64,000 nucleotides of DNA from Metellina segmentata (GCA_947359465.1 OX375872.1:140751608-140815607); one strand, 5' to 3'. Counted from the first letter of the stretch, positions 12,075 through 24,139 are shown. A program made the numbers and translations. The notes: generated from the sequence alone by a model not told the origin.

Positions 12075-12552
12075 ACTCAACCGATCGCAATTGCACAAGT
12101 TACATTGCAGAACAAAACACAAGGTAGCAATCGATAGGGATGAATGTTTTCTACAAATAATCAATATTTAAAATTTGTTTAAGGGGCCGTCTTAATATTA
12201 AATTGGGAGCTTGCTCCGATAATTTCAATACGAACCCCATCTTTTATCACAAATTTGGATCCTACGCACAATTTCAGTCGGATTTGATGAAAAAAATGAA
12301 GCAGATCGGTGAAAAATTTAATTAAAATTGATAAACTTTTTTATTTTTACCTGAAATTGTGTGTAAGATCTAAATTTGTGATAAAAGAGGGGGTTAGTAT
12401 AGAAATTATCGGTTCAAGCACCCACTTTAATATGAAGACGGCCCCTTAGACAAATTCTAAATATTCATATTTGTAGAAAACATTCATCCCTATCGATTGC
12501 TACCTTCCGTTTGGTCTTGCGATGTAAATTGCGCAATTGCGATCGGGGTGAT
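12075..12552. mobile_element. Long fold-back (palindromic) element
   Basis: Two arms of roughly 215 bases are inverted copies about a short centre near 12300-12340. The outer arm pairs GGTAGCAATCGATAGGGATG (12123 on) with its complement ending at about 12506. The inner arm starts AAGGGGCCGTCTTAATATTA (12181 on) and pairs with TAATATGAAGACGGCCCCTT. The inner part alone looks like a MITE with GGGGCCGTCTT ends, nested in a second inverted pair. The arms differ at several positions, so it is a real, aged structure. Confidence 0.8.
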
Positions 12553-12559
12553 TCATTTC

Positions 12560-13059
12560 TTTTTGACAGCTGTACTAGTAAACATGATTTGGAAATTAGG
12601 TATGCTTTTATCCAATCTAAAACAGTTCGCTTTTTTGTAAGGAACTTGTTGATCAATGAAGAGAGTGCCCACATTTCTATAAAGATACCCAATAACCCTT
12701 TTATAAAAAATCCCCGGATTTTTTACTGGATAAAAGTGCAATCCTTTCTCGTTTTAGAAAGAGCATGTGATGCGAGGTATTTGATGGAAAAACCGTGTTC
12801 ACTCGTAAGTGACGTGACAATACTGAGACCTAAAACCATTCGTAAACAAGGCAAGGGAACAAAGGGATTTTCCCTTGTCTGAAAAATTCCGACATGCTGG
12901 AAGTAAATTGAGTGTGTTGTATGGACAATCTTATTCCGATGTGCTGTCTCAGTGGTTGGGTAGCGCGGGAGTTTTTTTGGGAAACGCACATCTTTGGCTT
13001 TGTACCTTTTCGATTCCGAAAATTGCTCTGCTTGTCTATTTTGCAAATGCCCCGCGCCT
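12560..13059. other. Unannotated intronic stretch
   Basis: Overlapping frames occur on both strands (12511-12882 +, 13046-12723 -), but none has a domain, an ATG in context or splice support. The stretch is somewhat GC-richer than its surroundings, which may mark an old element. Confidence 0.35.
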
Positions 13060-13345
13060 TGTTGGATTGAGAAAATATAAAAGAAGAGTGAGCAATGGTA
13101 ACCTTTTTATGTGCTCTGGATCATGTGGCCTAAACTTGTAGAAACGTGACAATTATATAATTTTCAACTGCCGGGAGGAACGTGATTACATTCATCAGAT
13201 GATTGGTATATGGGACGAAAGAAGACTCCCAACCATTGATTCATCTTCTGATTGGTTCACGCTACATAGTAGTAGACTTCTGCGATTTCACCAAACGAGA
13301 CGAAACGAGATGATAAGATGCAGAATAGGCCAACCAAGTTAATTT
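13060..13345. repeat. Repeat R1, partial copy
   Basis: Contains GATTCATCTTCTGATTGGTT and a CTACATAGTAGTAGACTTCT block matching 960-1060, plus the GCCAACCAAGTTAATTTTTC block. Confidence 0.5.
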
Positions 13346-13349
13346 TTCA

Positions 13350-13368
13350 TCACACACACACACACACA
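13350..13368. repeat. (CA)n microsatellite
   Basis: About nine CA units that abut the left end of the Tc1 element. Confidence 0.9.
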
Positions 13369-14595
13369 TGCTACTCTGCAATAATGGAACGGACGCCAGC
13401 GGATTTGCATAAAATCCGACCGGTTATGCAAATCCAGTTCTCGCACGCGACCTGTTAAGGTTAAATACGATACTCGAAGTGGTAACGTCGTTAGTTCAGT
13501 GTGAAATTGTGACAATAGGTCGAAACGAAAGGAACTCACTGACTTTGAAAGAGGTGTTATAGTTGGTTGTCACAAATGGTAGGTCTATTCATGCAATTGC
13601 GGTAGAATTATCACAGCCACGGTCAACTGTTGGTGATGTCGTGAAGAAGTGGAAGACTGCGGGAGTTGGGACACAAACTGCTCACGTTGGTCGTCCCCGT
13701 AAACTGACCGAACGAGATCGGCGTGTCCTGCAGCGTGAGGTTCGTAAGAACCGCAAGAAACCACTACAAATCATCAACAGTGAGTTTCAACAGGCAGATG
13801 TCATAGTGCACTTCCCAATACTTTGCGGAAATAATTGCACACCCTCAATATCCAAGCACACAAACCGAACATCACCCCATCCAACAAAGCAGGCATACTC
13901 GCTTGGTGTTTGCAAAGTCACCACTGAACTGTGAACCACTGGAAAACTGTTTTATGGAGCCACGAGTCACGCTACACGCTCTTCCAGACGTATGGTCGTG
14001 CTTGAGTTTGGCGAATACCAGGCGAACGTCTGTTTCCCGAGTGTATCGTTCCAACTGTCATGTTCGGTTTGGTGGTGAACTTGTTTGGGGGTGTTTTTCG
14101 TGGTATGCCCTAGTACTTTTGCATGTTCTTCCGGGTAAATTGAACGCCGACGCCTACATGTACATTTTGGTCAATCAGGTTCTTCCTACGCTCTGGCAAT
14201 TTTATGCAATGGACGGATATTACTTCCAGGACGACAACGCTCCATACCATGTTGCAGCCTCTATCAAGCAGTGGTATCAAGATACGTATGTAAAACGTCT
14301 TCCCTGGCCTGCTCAGAGTCCCGACCTGAACCCCAAAGAACATTTGTAGGACGAGTTAGAGAGACGCTTACGGACCAGTGAGCCACGTCCGAAATCTACA
14401 GCTGAAATAGCGACATTCTTGCAAAAGGGATAGACAAAAATACCCATAGCTGTGTATCAAAACCTTATTGAAAATATGCCCAGAAGGGTTGCTAGTGTAA
14501 TTGCAGCACGTGAAGGACCATCCTCCTATTAAAGCAAGTATTTTTTTCCTTATACCATCACATCTTGCTGTCCGGTCCATTATAGTAGGGTAGCG
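13369..14595 (+). mobile_element. Tc1-family (DD34E) transposon, full length but decayed
   Basis: The ends are imperfect inverted repeats: left GCTACTCTGCAATAATGGAA, and right (inverted) GCTACCCTACTATAATGGAC followed by TA at 14596-14597. The left flank is CA repeat, so the second TA is lost. The 1.2-kb length is normal for Tc1. The interior holds one broken transposase gene on the plus strand. Confidence 0.75.
13522..14530 (+). pseudogene. Tc1-like transposase, frameshifted
   Basis: The reading begins with RSKRKELTDFERGVIVG, shifts frame near 13578, then runs through the helix-turn-helix region (GRSIHAIAVELSQPRSTVGD) and the GRPRK hook near 13690. The middle is interrupted by several shifts around 13800-14050. 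The catalytic part is readable: a WSHESR-like first site, QDDNAPYH near 14230 and SPDLNPKEH near 14320, with 34 residues between D and E (DD34E). A stop (TAG) follows at 14347, and the tail continues with RRLRTSEPRP and ENMPRRV. It cannot make an intact enzyme. Confidence 0.8.
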
Positions 14596-14639
14596 TATAT
14601 AATGTATATATAATGAAGAGCAATTAAATTAGGGATTGC

Positions 14640-15340
14640 TGGCATTACTGGGCCCGACGAAGGGGGTCACTCCATCTTTGAAGTAATGCAGACACTCGGA
14701 CGTTCACGCACCACTGTGTCAAGGGTGCACTGTGAGTACGTCGATTCCGGTAAACCATCCCTGCTAGGGTCAACTGCAACGGACAACAGCATGTGGATGA
14801 ACGAGTTCGTCGTCGGCTAGCCCGCATTGCAACAGTGGATAGACGGACAGCAGTGTAATAGATCACCCGTCAATTTAACGCTGGTGCACAACAACGTGTA
14901 AGCTGCCACACCATCCAAAACCATCTCTTTATTGGGTACAGAAGCCATCGTCCCACGATAGTCCCTCTGTTGACTGCACAACACAGGGCGCAACGATTAA
15001 CATGGGCACGGGAACATCGCCAATGGACCGTCGAGATACAGAAAAATGTTGCCTGGAGTGATGAGTCGAGATTCACTATGGTACATGCCGATGGCAGAGT
15101 ATGTGTACGGCGTAAACCACATGAAGGCTATGGATCCTTCCTTCCAGCAGGGAGCTCTTCAGGCTGGTGTAGATGACATCATCGTTTGGCGACATTTTAC
15201 ATGGACTGAAATGGGACTCCTGATACGTGTGATATCGTCCCTCACAGGTGAACGTTACCTGGATATCCGTGACGACCATCTGCTCGTTTTCGACAGCCCA
15301 CTACAGAGATTTTCTTTCATTAAGACAATACAGTATATGT
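14640..15340 (+). pseudogene. Second Tc1-like transposase, 3'-truncated remnant
   Basis: Lies just after the first Tc1 copy and belongs to another Tc1 lineage. Frames switch several times: RSRTTVSRV near 14700, then TAQHRAQRLTWAREHRQWTV near 14975, the first catalytic site AWSDESRF near 15055, then MDPSFQQGALQAG near 15130 and SLTGERYLDI near 15240. Homology ends near 15300, before the second and third acidic residues. Several stops and shifts make it dead. Terminal repeats were not found. Confidence 0.75.
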
Positions 15341-15439
15341 CCGTAAGATATAGCGTTATCACGATTTAAGCGATTTTCAAAGCAGTTAATTATTTGGAAT
15401 TCTTCATCTTATCTTCATCATTGCTTCTTCATCTGGGTC

Positions 15440-16020
15440 TTATTCTTATATTTTGGAGGTAACAGAGAAGTTCGGACAAGAGAAAACGTCCAACCATTGA
15501 TTAATAATATTATTGGTCCGCGCGACACTGTAGTAAACTTTGACGATTTCACAATTTTTATTGCCTAGGCTAATGAGGCTATAAGATGATGCCAAAATGG
15601 TCAATCAAGTCAATTTTTCTCAAGGCAGTTACTTTACTACTTGTCGTGATGATCATACTTTTTGAAACTCTTCTCAAAAGAAAAATTTCGTCTGCCTGGT
15701 GTAGAGGTAGCATTAATCATCTGATTTGGATTGGTTAGGAAGCCTATTCTTTGATTCATCATCTGATAAATCCGCGCGGCATGAAAATAGGATCTGTCGA
15801 TTTCACCATTTTTGTCGTTACTAAAAACATACGAATTTTCGTATGTACCGTGTCATAAGATGCTATATCGTCAAACAAGCTTATAAAGATGTCAAATTGG
15901 CCAACAAAGTCAATTTTCCACAGAAAAGTAACGTTGCTACCAGTCGATATGTTAGTCAATTTTTAAGCTCCTCTTAACAGCAATATTCAATCTACTTATA
16001 TTTCGGGGCTATGTCTAGCA
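15440..16020. repeat. Repeat R1, two tandem partial copies
   Basis: Two successive blocks (about 15440-15660 and 15680-16020) each carry a TTGATTCATCATCTGAT-like segment, a ...GTAGTAAACTTTGACGATTT-like segment and a GGCCAA(C/T)AAAGTCAATTTT segment. The second continues to CTACTTATATTTCGGGGCTA. Confidence 0.5.
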
Positions 16021-16429
16021 GCCGCATATGCAGTCATGGCCATAATTGATCATATAGTTACCCAAGCTTATTTACACAGCTACTATCTTGTGGTGTCGGA
16101 CGAATGTTGTTTGCTAAATGGGAGAAGAATTTCGCGATCTCGATTGTTAATGAAATAAATATACGCGAGAAATAGAAGGTCGATTCGAGAAAACTGTGAA
16201 GATTCCCCACTAAACTAGCGCTACTACAGGAGTTCCAGGAAAATGCGGGAAAGTATGTCGTCCTAAATAAGGATAGTCCTCCAATAGACCAAATAGTGCA
16301 AAGGGACAGTAAGCAGCGGTCAGCCATTTTTGAGACATTTCGATTTTAAAAATGCGCTTTTGCTTATGAGGGACTATTCTGTCAAGCAAAATGTAGGTGG
16401 CTGTAGTATTGTTGCGATGGAGGTAGGTT

Positions 16430-16735
16430 GGTATTCTAATAAACATCGCCCTGGAGCAACACAACGGGCTGTTTCTGACGGTCCAGGATCAAACTTAAAA
16501 TGAAAAATCCGAGGGCAACACCACGTAATTTTGAACCACATTAAGATGACGAGTTCACACCTGAGCTGGCTCCCCCCACCCTCCAAACTTCCACATCACG
16601 CCAACGTGAGGAATTATGAGGCCACTACAGATTTAACATGCACCAGCTCTCTTTGTACACGACGGACTTTGGTGGGATTCGAACTCGCAATCCTCTCCAC
16701 TGCAGGCCATTTCCAATGGCTAGATACGTGACACG
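16430..16735 (-). repeat. tRNA-derived SINE, near full length
   Basis: Read on the minus strand, a tRNA-like head at the right end has a box A-like segment near 16715 and box B GATTGCGAGTTCGAATCC near 16680. The SINE body follows (GTCGTGTACAAAGAGAGCTG, then TCCAAACTTCC complement, then GTGTTGCTCCAGG) to about 16440. It matches the copies at 59812-60118, 52915-53195 and 50800-51115. Frames here are by-products. Confidence 0.75.
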
Positions 16736-17461
16736 CTCACTATCACCTACGTTACTTCGCTCGGGAGGGGGGCACAAACTTTATGAGTATACCTAGCTAA
16801 CAGTTCGGATATGGAGACCGTGTGTTGAACTGTTCCTGTTTTACAGCATGTGGAAACTGTATACGTACTTATGAATCACCCTGTATTTATTTGGGTGCAG
16901 TAAATGAACGAACGACAAATTCAGATCTCAATTCAGTGTTAATTGAAAGATGACGAGTGCTCTTTCGCATAGACTACATTCGGTGCATATCTCCTCGACT
17001 TTTCGACGTGTATATGCTGTGAAATTAAAACAAATTTGAACTGTGATCACAAGTTTCACAACTGACACTGCATTAGCTTTTGCTTTTACTACCTCAAATT
17101 GACAGACCTTGACATTAGCTTTCGTTTGAGACCAATTTCGAACTCTTTGCAGTCACGAGATATACTGATTTGAAGTTTGAGCGTGTCCCTAAAACGACGT
17201 CCCTTACCCTTCCTCACCTCTTACCACGGTGCGCAAACTCAAGGTCACTATCAAGTATTTGTTCCCTCAGCTATCCATGAGACCAGGTTGGTTTGTTTTG
17301 ATAATACAGAAATTATTAGACAGCGCTAGTACTGATGTCCGTTTTTCGCAACGCTTAACTTTCCGTACTGACCACCTAGTATTCTGATTTTAAAGACGTA
17401 TTCACGTCAAAAAAGTCCCTACGTTTTCACTGTAAACTTTAAATTTAAAGTCAATACTTAC

Positions 17462-17585
17462 GGTCTTGAGAAAGTCGTTAAATGCTGTCTCCACGCTCGT
17501 TAATCCATCCGCAGCCGAGCATTCTCTAAACTCGAGAGTCGGGTAGAACTTGGATAGACTGTATCCTTCTTCTTGTGTAACTTTA
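17462..17585 (-). CDS. Ras-like small GTPase, exon with G5 motif
   Basis: The acceptor TCTTTTTCTTTCCAG precedes the exon on the minus strand, and the donor is ACC|GTAAGT. The first base T completes the Thr codon begun by AC at the end of the previous exon (25659). 41 codons follow and the exon ends in phase 0. It codes VTQEEGYSLSKFYPTLEFRE, then CSAADGLTSVETAFNDFLKT. ECSA is the G5 motif, which contacts the guanine base in Ras-type GTPases. The following helix matches the last helix of the Ras fold. The TQEEG stretch is the usual helix start after NKxD in RERG- and RASL-type proteins. Confidence 0.85.
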
Positions 17586-17734
17586 CTGGAAAGAAAAAGA
17601 AAAGAAGCTGCAAAACACACAAAACTCGGAAGCTTAACATCGTGTAGATTCCAAATCAATTTGGAGCGCTCGATCGTAAGTCCCGTTTGTTGTCCTAGGA
17701 GCTACTATTTTATACTTTAGTGATAGACTCCGGG

Positions 17735-18950
17735 ATATAGGATTCTCTGATATTGGTGATTGATTATTGACATTCAATCCTGGGTAGGATTCTTTCAAGC
17801 AATAGATACGACTATTTAGTCATTATGTGTATTATGGGGTAAAAGGAATAATCCTTACTGGAAAATATGACGCCTCACAGACAGTTAAAAACTAATTTTT
17901 GAGTTAGTAAATCTTTTCTCGAAGTATCAATATAGGTAATGGTAATTTTAGTTAACGTCGTACTAGAGCAACACAACGGGCTATTGACGACGGTCCGGGA
18001 TCAGTCCCTTAAGGGAAAGATCCGAGGACAACACCTCGTAATTTTGAACCAAGGTCAGATGACGAAGCAACACCTGAACTGGCACCCCACTCTCCAAACT
18101 TCCACGCCAACCCAACGTGAAAAGTATCAATATAATCAAGCTATATTATTTCAAGCAATATATGCGACTTAGGCCATGTGTATCTAATCTCACGATTCTC
18201 GGAGTTAAAAACTAATTTTTGAGTTAGTAAATCTCTTTTAGGTAGTATTAATAGCATCTAGTCAGATTCTTTTAACCTGTGGCTATTTAGTCATTACGTG
18301 TGTTGTAGCGTAAAAGCAAGAATCATTACTATTATTTTTACCTAAATAATTTCGGAAGTATCACGACGCTCATCGAGTTCAAAAACTGATTTTTGAGTCC
18401 TCAAATGTCTTTAGTTATTGTTATAATAGAATCCTGCCTATGATTCTTTCAATCAATAGATGTAATTATTTTGGCGTTATTTGTGGTGTAAGGTAAAAAA
18501 AATAATCACTACTCGGAAATCTTACGACTTTCAGAGAGTTAAAACTAATTTTTGAGTTAGTAAACCAATTTTAGGTAGTATTAATAGAATTCTTTCAACC
18601 GGTGACTATTATATATATTGTAGGATAAAAACAATATTGACTACTGGGAAATGTGATGATTCTCTCAGTGTTAAAAATATAATATTGGGTTAGTAAATCT
18701 GTTTTAAGTATTAATGATTCCTTCAACCTATGACTATTTAGTCATTATACTGTTCGGTAAAAACAATAGTTGCCACTCTGAAATCTTATGATGCTCTCAC
18801 TGTTAAACAATTAGCTTAGTAAATCTGTTTTAGGTAGTGTTAAAAGCATCCTGACTAGATTCTTTCAACGAATAGACATGCTTACTTAGTCATCACGTGT
18901 GCTGTAGGTTAAAAGCAACTGTCACTGCTCGTCAATATTCAAGAACCCAA
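17735..18950. repeat. Tandem array, ~170-190-bp unit, about 6 copies
   Basis: Each unit has GTTAAAAACTAATTTTTGAG, TTAGTAAATCTNTTTTAGGT, a GATTCTTTCAAC block, GACTATTTAGTCATTA and a GTAGGGTAAAA(A/G)CAATAATC block. Unit starts are near 17885, 18205, 18380, 18540, 18670 and 18790. A SINE tail interrupts it at 17945-18122. A single inverted piece of the unit lies at 19520-19610. The array sits in the large GTPase intron. Confidence 0.75.
17945..18122 (-). repeat. SINE 3' half inserted in the tandem array
   Basis: Shares AGAGCAACACAACGGGCTAT, CGGTCCGGGATC and CACCTCGTAATTTTGAACCA with the other SINE copies. The tRNA-like head is missing. It ends at CCCAACGTGA, after which the array sequence resumes. 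Confidence 0.7.
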
Positions 18951-18954
18951 ATTT

Positions 18955-20261
18955 TAGTTCTGGAAATTAAGCTTTTGCCCTTCAGAGAAAATGTAAATAT
19001 GGGTGACAATTATGAAAGAACGGGAACAGGTAAGGCGCAATTGAATATTTGAGCTATGTTTATTCTCAGCTTAACGTCCATTTTCCTACGGGGCAAAATT
19101 CACACAACGACACCATCAGCTTGGCAAGAGATTAACAAGGATTGAATCGGATTTGGGCTGAAATCTTGCTCATTAAATTTAAGAGTGGATGAGTGAATTA
19201 TTTTGCAATGTAATGGCTGGAGGCATGTTGTAACCACCAAGAGAAGACGATCAGTTTATTGCTATCGAGATTGTTAGTTGTTACTTATTCAGAAAGCAGT
19301 GGATCACTTATTTATTCTTTTATTCATACCGTCAAACAGATATTTCCAGTTACATGACAGCGGAAAAAGACTAAAGGTACAGAACATGCAAGAGGAACAA
19401 ACAGTTCAGTTATACATCATGAACTCTCTCTCTCTCTCTCTCTAGCACTAATACGTCATATAAGCACGAAACAAAAATTGCATATAGTATAGGTGTTCAA
19501 AATATCGCCTACCCTAACACATGAGATTTCCGAGTAGTGATTATTTTTTTTACATTACACCACAAATAACGCCAAAATAATTACATCTATTGAATAAGAA
19601 TCTAGTCAGGGTGTCGTTGTATTTCTCTGTATCTCAGCTTCCTGGGTTGGTAAATCAAGCTGGAAACTAAATGAATATCACTAGGAACTATCCTCCTTTG
19701 TTTTTCAGAGATCCTATACCTTTTTTACTCATGTCAGTTTAAGTTAACTAGTAAAACTTTAAAAAGCTTCCCAAGAGAATTTTCAAGAGTGGGTTGCTAA
19801 TATCGTCTACCCCTGTTCCTATTACCACCCACCTGGCGAAATGAGGAGCTACTATTAAAAACTAGTTGCTCTATAGTAGAGCATGCCTACCTACCTTTAG
19901 TATTTAATGTACTTTCAAGTCATATAAACGAAATTATAATTTGGAAACACTTACCTGAATATTCCCTAAATGGATTGAAGAAAAAAAATTCGTTGATCAC
20001 AGTCTCAAATACTTCGAATGCAATAGTGTTGTTGATATAACTCATAGGAAACTTTACAGTGGCGCTACGTGTGGCAAAACTCTAGACCGTCAAGGTAACT
20101 ACATAAACTCATAGATGTCGCACATAGTAGCTTGCAAACACGAGTAGGCGATATTAAGCACAGGGGCGATTCTTGGAAAACCTACCCTTATAACTAACAT
20201 ATGAAAGAAAAGACATAAAACACAACCATGGAGAAAGAATTCTAAACCTCAGTTTCCAAAT
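18955..20261. other. Unannotated intronic stretch
   Basis: Contains a short (CT)n run at about 19423-19443 and the inverted array fragment at 19520-19610. No exon or element boundaries seen. Confidence 0.4.
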
Positions 20262-20402
20262 GTTGACCCTCCAAGTGGTTTCGACGTGATATCTCGTTCA
20301 TCAAGATCTGATAAATTTTACTAAGGACGAGGTATCTCGCCATCAAGATCTTGTCAGTTTGGTCGGTTTGACGAGATACCTCGTAGAGACAACCACCATG
20401 AG
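20262..20402. mobile_element. TTAA-type miniature element, copy b (short)
   Basis: Starts GTTGACCCTCCAAGTGGTTT and ends ACGAGATACCTCGTAGAGACAACCACC, which is the inverted terminal sequence. Two internal GACGAG modules are present. The flanking TTAA is mutated on both sides. Confidence 0.65.
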
Positions 20403-21639
20403 AAACACGGCTATAAAATTATCGAAATGTATTAAATCGCTTAAGAATGTATCAAGGGTTTGTGTAAGCCATTGATATGACAAATTGGACTATCTGTAAA
20501 TTTTTGAAATAATTTTTTCTAAAAAGGTTTTCTGAAAGATAATTCTATTTCGCGTATTATAAAAGGGTATATGAATATTTATCTCATTGGTAAAATTTAT
20601 TTTATTATTTAAGAAAAAAAGTAAAAGTTGTAAAATTATTGCCTACTGTAGGTTAAATTAGTAAGTATAATATTACTAGGCATTAGGGAGTGTAATTTTA
20701 CTAGAAATTAAATAGCCCATTGGTTCATCGAAACTCATCTTATACTCTAAAAATAGCTTATATGGAAGAAAGAGGTTCTAGGTCGGCTGGTTAGAGTTTT
20801 GTGGAGCCAACTATAGTTATATAGTTCAGTCTTTAATCATCAACAATTCATACGATGCGTTAGCTTGAACTCGTGTTTTCAATTACATATTTGATCCATT
20901 TACTGAATAGAGAAGTTATTGTGCTCATAATGGTTTATTGGAAACCGAAAGTGATACAAAAGAGTTCCATAATACATATAAAACCTTCTCATAAAATGTT
21001 CATTGTCGGAATAAATGTGGATATTAAGGAATAGAAATATTTTGGCAAGGAACAAAACTCCTCTCTTTCAGTAAACATCTTTTGAATCCCTTCTGTAGCG
21101 GTATTTGAGGGTTCGTGCCATCGGATGTTTTTAGTGTGCGGATGTATTGAATAGTGTTGATCAAACGAAGCTTGAGTTTTTACCATATTAGTTTAAATTA
21201 CTTCGCAATTGTTGGTGAATCGACATACTTCTTTGTTGGGGAATAGCCCCTACACTCAAACTAGCCGAAATCACTTCAGATAAAGGAAAGATATCGACGA
21301 ACCCGTATGATGATTCAGACTGTGAATCCTTCCCCCCCCCCTCGGAATACAAACATCGCTAAATTCCGGTTTCCGGACTAAAACTTGCCAACCGTAGACT
21401 GGCAAGTTTTCCTCATATGTGTTCATATGTGACCGGAGGTAGGTACCCCTAAAGTCAACCTCACATGGGCCCTAATTGGTGTTTTATGAGCAGAGGATGT
21501 GTGTAACCTTATCCCTATTTATTCGTCTTATCATTTATATCCTATCGGGCTCATGCTTGAGCTTGCAGGGCTTAGGTAAAATTTCTACATAGGCATCTAT
21601 ATCTTATTGCAGTGACCGTCATAATTCCATTTACGTAAG
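20403..21639. other. Unannotated intronic stretch with a hairpin
   Basis: AT-rich. The only clear structure is a perfect 11-bp stem, AAAACTTGCCA at 21380-21390 against TGGCAAGTTTT at 21400-21410, with a 9-base loop. It may be part of a decayed element. No gene seen. Confidence 0.4.
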
Positions 21640-22020
21640 CCTTAGCGCATTTGTGATGCTTCTGATGCCTGAACTATTCTTCGATCCCTTGGAAATGGGT
21701 TAGGAGTTTTTTTGCCACACAAATTTACCCAAGCGGCTAATTACTCGAAAACACATATGGTGAGGCTTAATGTCACTGGGTTGTCATGGTTATGGTGTCT
21801 GAACCATTTCCCAAACCCTTGGAGGTGGGTTAGGAGTTGTTTACCATACAAATTTGCCCAAGCGGCTTATCAATTGGAGACACTTTAGGTAATACCTACT
21901 TTTTCACTTGGTTGTCATGGTTCTGATGCCTGAAAAATTCTGGAGATGTACTTGGAGTTTGCCATACAAATTTACCCAAGCGGCTTATCACTCAAAGACT
22001 TATGTCACAAGATGCTTAAT
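21640..22020. repeat. Tandem array, ~125-bp unit, 3 copies
   Basis: Units contain TGTCATGGTTNTGRTGYCTGAA, a GGTGGGTTAGGAGTT block, CCATACAAATTTRCCCAAGCGGCTNAT and a GACACNTNNGGT..CTTAATGTCACT(T/G)GGTT link. Copies begin near 21655, 21785 and 21910. Confidence 0.7.
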
Positions 22021-22021
22021 G

Positions 22022-22310
22022 TCACTTGGTTTGATATCTTTTGAATTTAAGCCCTTTTCGGAGGTGTTCCGTAAGCCTGCAGTCTAGCATATAGTAAAGA
22101 GAACCACCTACTTCATCACATGAACAGGTGTCAGGAGTCGAGTACCCCATATGGAAGAAAAATTCCTGGAATCTTCCGTGATTGGTAAGTACCTGGTTTC
22201 CAAAGGGGTAGTACATCTAGATTTTAAATGTAAGAATTGGCGCGTGAAACTTCTTCAGACGTTGCCATCTAGTCTCCCATATCTTAAAAACGATGTCGAC
22301 TAGGACTCTC
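22022..22310 (-). pseudogene. LINE (non-LTR retrotransposon) 3' fragment
   Basis: On the minus strand, QVLTNHGRFQEFFFHMGYST is followed by CSCDEVGGSLYYMLDCRLT. This matches the conserved C-terminal segment after reverse transcriptase and RNase H in many insect and arachnid LINEs: a L-T-x-H-G-x-F stretch, then a CxC...C zinc-like cluster and a LxDCxLT end. A FKIWETRWQRLKKF stretch just upstream, in a different frame, fits the same protein. It is only ~90 codons, with stops and a shift at about 22217, so this is a dead 5'-truncated copy. Confidence 0.65.
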
Positions 22311-22389
22311 GTAATAAGTCTTCTTGATATCTGGATCCTAAAGTTAAATACATTACTATTGGAGCCTCTTTGATTACGTGAACAAAACT

Positions 22390-22890
22390 AGTATTAATGT
22401 GACCCATAGACTACTTTCGTCGACAGGGCGGTAACGTACATTCATGATCCGAATGGTTCACGGATGGGAGAAGGCGTCCATCCATTGATTTGTTATCAGT
22501 TTGGCCCATTGATTAATCATGTGACACAGTAGTAGACGTTGTTGATTTCACCATTTATAGTAGTCAAGAAATAAGCATTCACACATCTATCCTGTCATCA
22601 GAACAGTCAGGTGACTACTTGTTGACATGTTGTTAATACGTTTTGAAGATCCTCTTAATAGCAAGGATTATACAGTTTATATTTTACGTCTGTGATAAAA
22701 GTTGGATCATTATTGTAACAAAAGAATGGCGAACTCAGATAATGAAATGTCACATGACTGCTAGTCTACGTGTTGATCGCACGTTTTTTTTTACCTCCTC
22801 TCACATAGCAATTATTAGTCTACGTATATTTCCCGTCTATGAATAAACTTGGATCACAATTGTGACAAAAAAACTCCAATCCAAATACAC
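22390..22890. repeat. Repeat R1, two partial copies
   Basis: The first (to about 22640) has ACATTCATGATCCGAATGGTTC, GACACAGTAGTAGACGTTG and GACTACTTGTTGACATGTTG. The second begins near 22730 with GACTGCTAGTCTACGTGTTG and ends GTATATTTCCCGTCTATGAA. Both match 950-1260. Confidence 0.5.
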
Positions 22891-23244
22891 GTATAGTATT
22901 TTAGCTCTTAAGCCATAGACTAGCTCTTACCCGATTTCCCCCCAAAAGCATTTGTAAGTGGTTCTTGAGAGATCTTTTATTCTTGCGAAAGCATTGAGAA
23001 AATTTTGAAATGGAAATCCCCCTGTTTGTGTTTCAAATCACTTTATACGGGACTGAAGATTTCGCTGAAGACCCCAAGGATACATATATTTCGTATGCAT
23101 TGTGAGCTAAGAAAACAGGGGATTGCATGTATTTATTTTACTCCGAAAGGTTAGACACATGGGAAATGGACACGATAAAAATAAAGGTATTTAAACTTAG
23201 AAAATCGAAATAGCCATATAGTACTATGGCCCATAAATCACTTT

Positions 23245-23390
23245 ACCATTGAACCCACTAAATGGTTTCGACGAGATAACACGTACAATATCTGGTAAAT
23301 TTTGATGATGATAAGATAGCTCTTACATCAAGGTACGGCCAGTTTTGTTAATGATGAGACACCTCGTCGAGACAAAATCGACCTGTTACT
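23245..23390. mobile_element. TTAA-type miniature element, copy c (degenerate)
   Basis: CCCACTAAATGGTTTCGACG at the left and ATGAGACACCTCGTCGAGAC at the right match the family termini. The interior is about 100 bases. Flanking TTAA not preserved. Confidence 0.5.
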
Positions 23391-24139
23391 ACAAGGAGAG
23401 TGAAGATCCAAAAGGATTCTCCCTTGCAAAGATCTGGTGACACTTTGGAACAGGTTTTGGCATCAGAGGCTGGCCACCACAAGGATTTCAACGTGAAGAT
23501 AAACCACCAGGGGGGGGGGTAATCATTTAACCTTCTTAAGATGAGTGTCACTCAGAGTAGTATCGAAGTAACGGGCCTTTGGGTTAACCGAAGGGTTAAA
23601 GAGCAAGCCCTGGGCTCAGAAATGTTGCGAATATTAGTTGTAGATGTGTCGATAAAGGTCCGCATTTGTAAAGAGAACACGATGGCCACTTAAGGAGGTC
23701 AAATCTTTAAATCTTTATAGGAAATAATAGCAAATGATGTACCTATTTTAATCGTAAAAACCAAATAAGTTTTTAAGGAAAGTAAAACAGTTATTAAATT
23801 TTTACGTGGTAAAGATGGTGGTAGTTTATATGGTTTACATGGACCACCCCCTTAGTAACACATATTTATGAAATGTTTCACTTTTTGATATCTTGTATCT
23901 GTAAAATTGCAAGATACTTAATATAAAATAATTTGATAGTTTCAAAATGAAAGAAATGCCCGTATTGTACCAATCTAACACGAGATTTACAAGGAGGTAT
24001 ATGGAACCTTTTTGAGAAAATGACTTAACTCAAAATAAAAACAACGCAATTTTCTTAAACCTTTAAGGGGTTTACATGCATAATTACACCTTGCAACCTA
24101 CAGTTACTTTTCACTGTTTTACTTTTAACCAGGTTTGAC
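23391..24139. other. Unannotated intronic stretch
   Basis: No recognised element. A G-run (about 9 G) lies near 23511. Confidence 0.4.

Noticed and set aside
12511..13141. Overlapping frames of 88 to 123 codons on both strands
   Set aside because: The first overlaps the palindrome arm; none has motifs, and the two strands mirror each other.
16058..16586. Several minus-strand frames of 70 to 89 codons
   Set aside because: They cover a SINE and flanking repeat, change frame against each other, and show no domain.
22920..22940. GGKSG-like segment before GTAAG on the minus strand, as a possible P-loop exon
   Set aside because: It lies between exons 2 and 3 of the GTPase, so the order is wrong, and the residues before it do not fit G-x4-GK.
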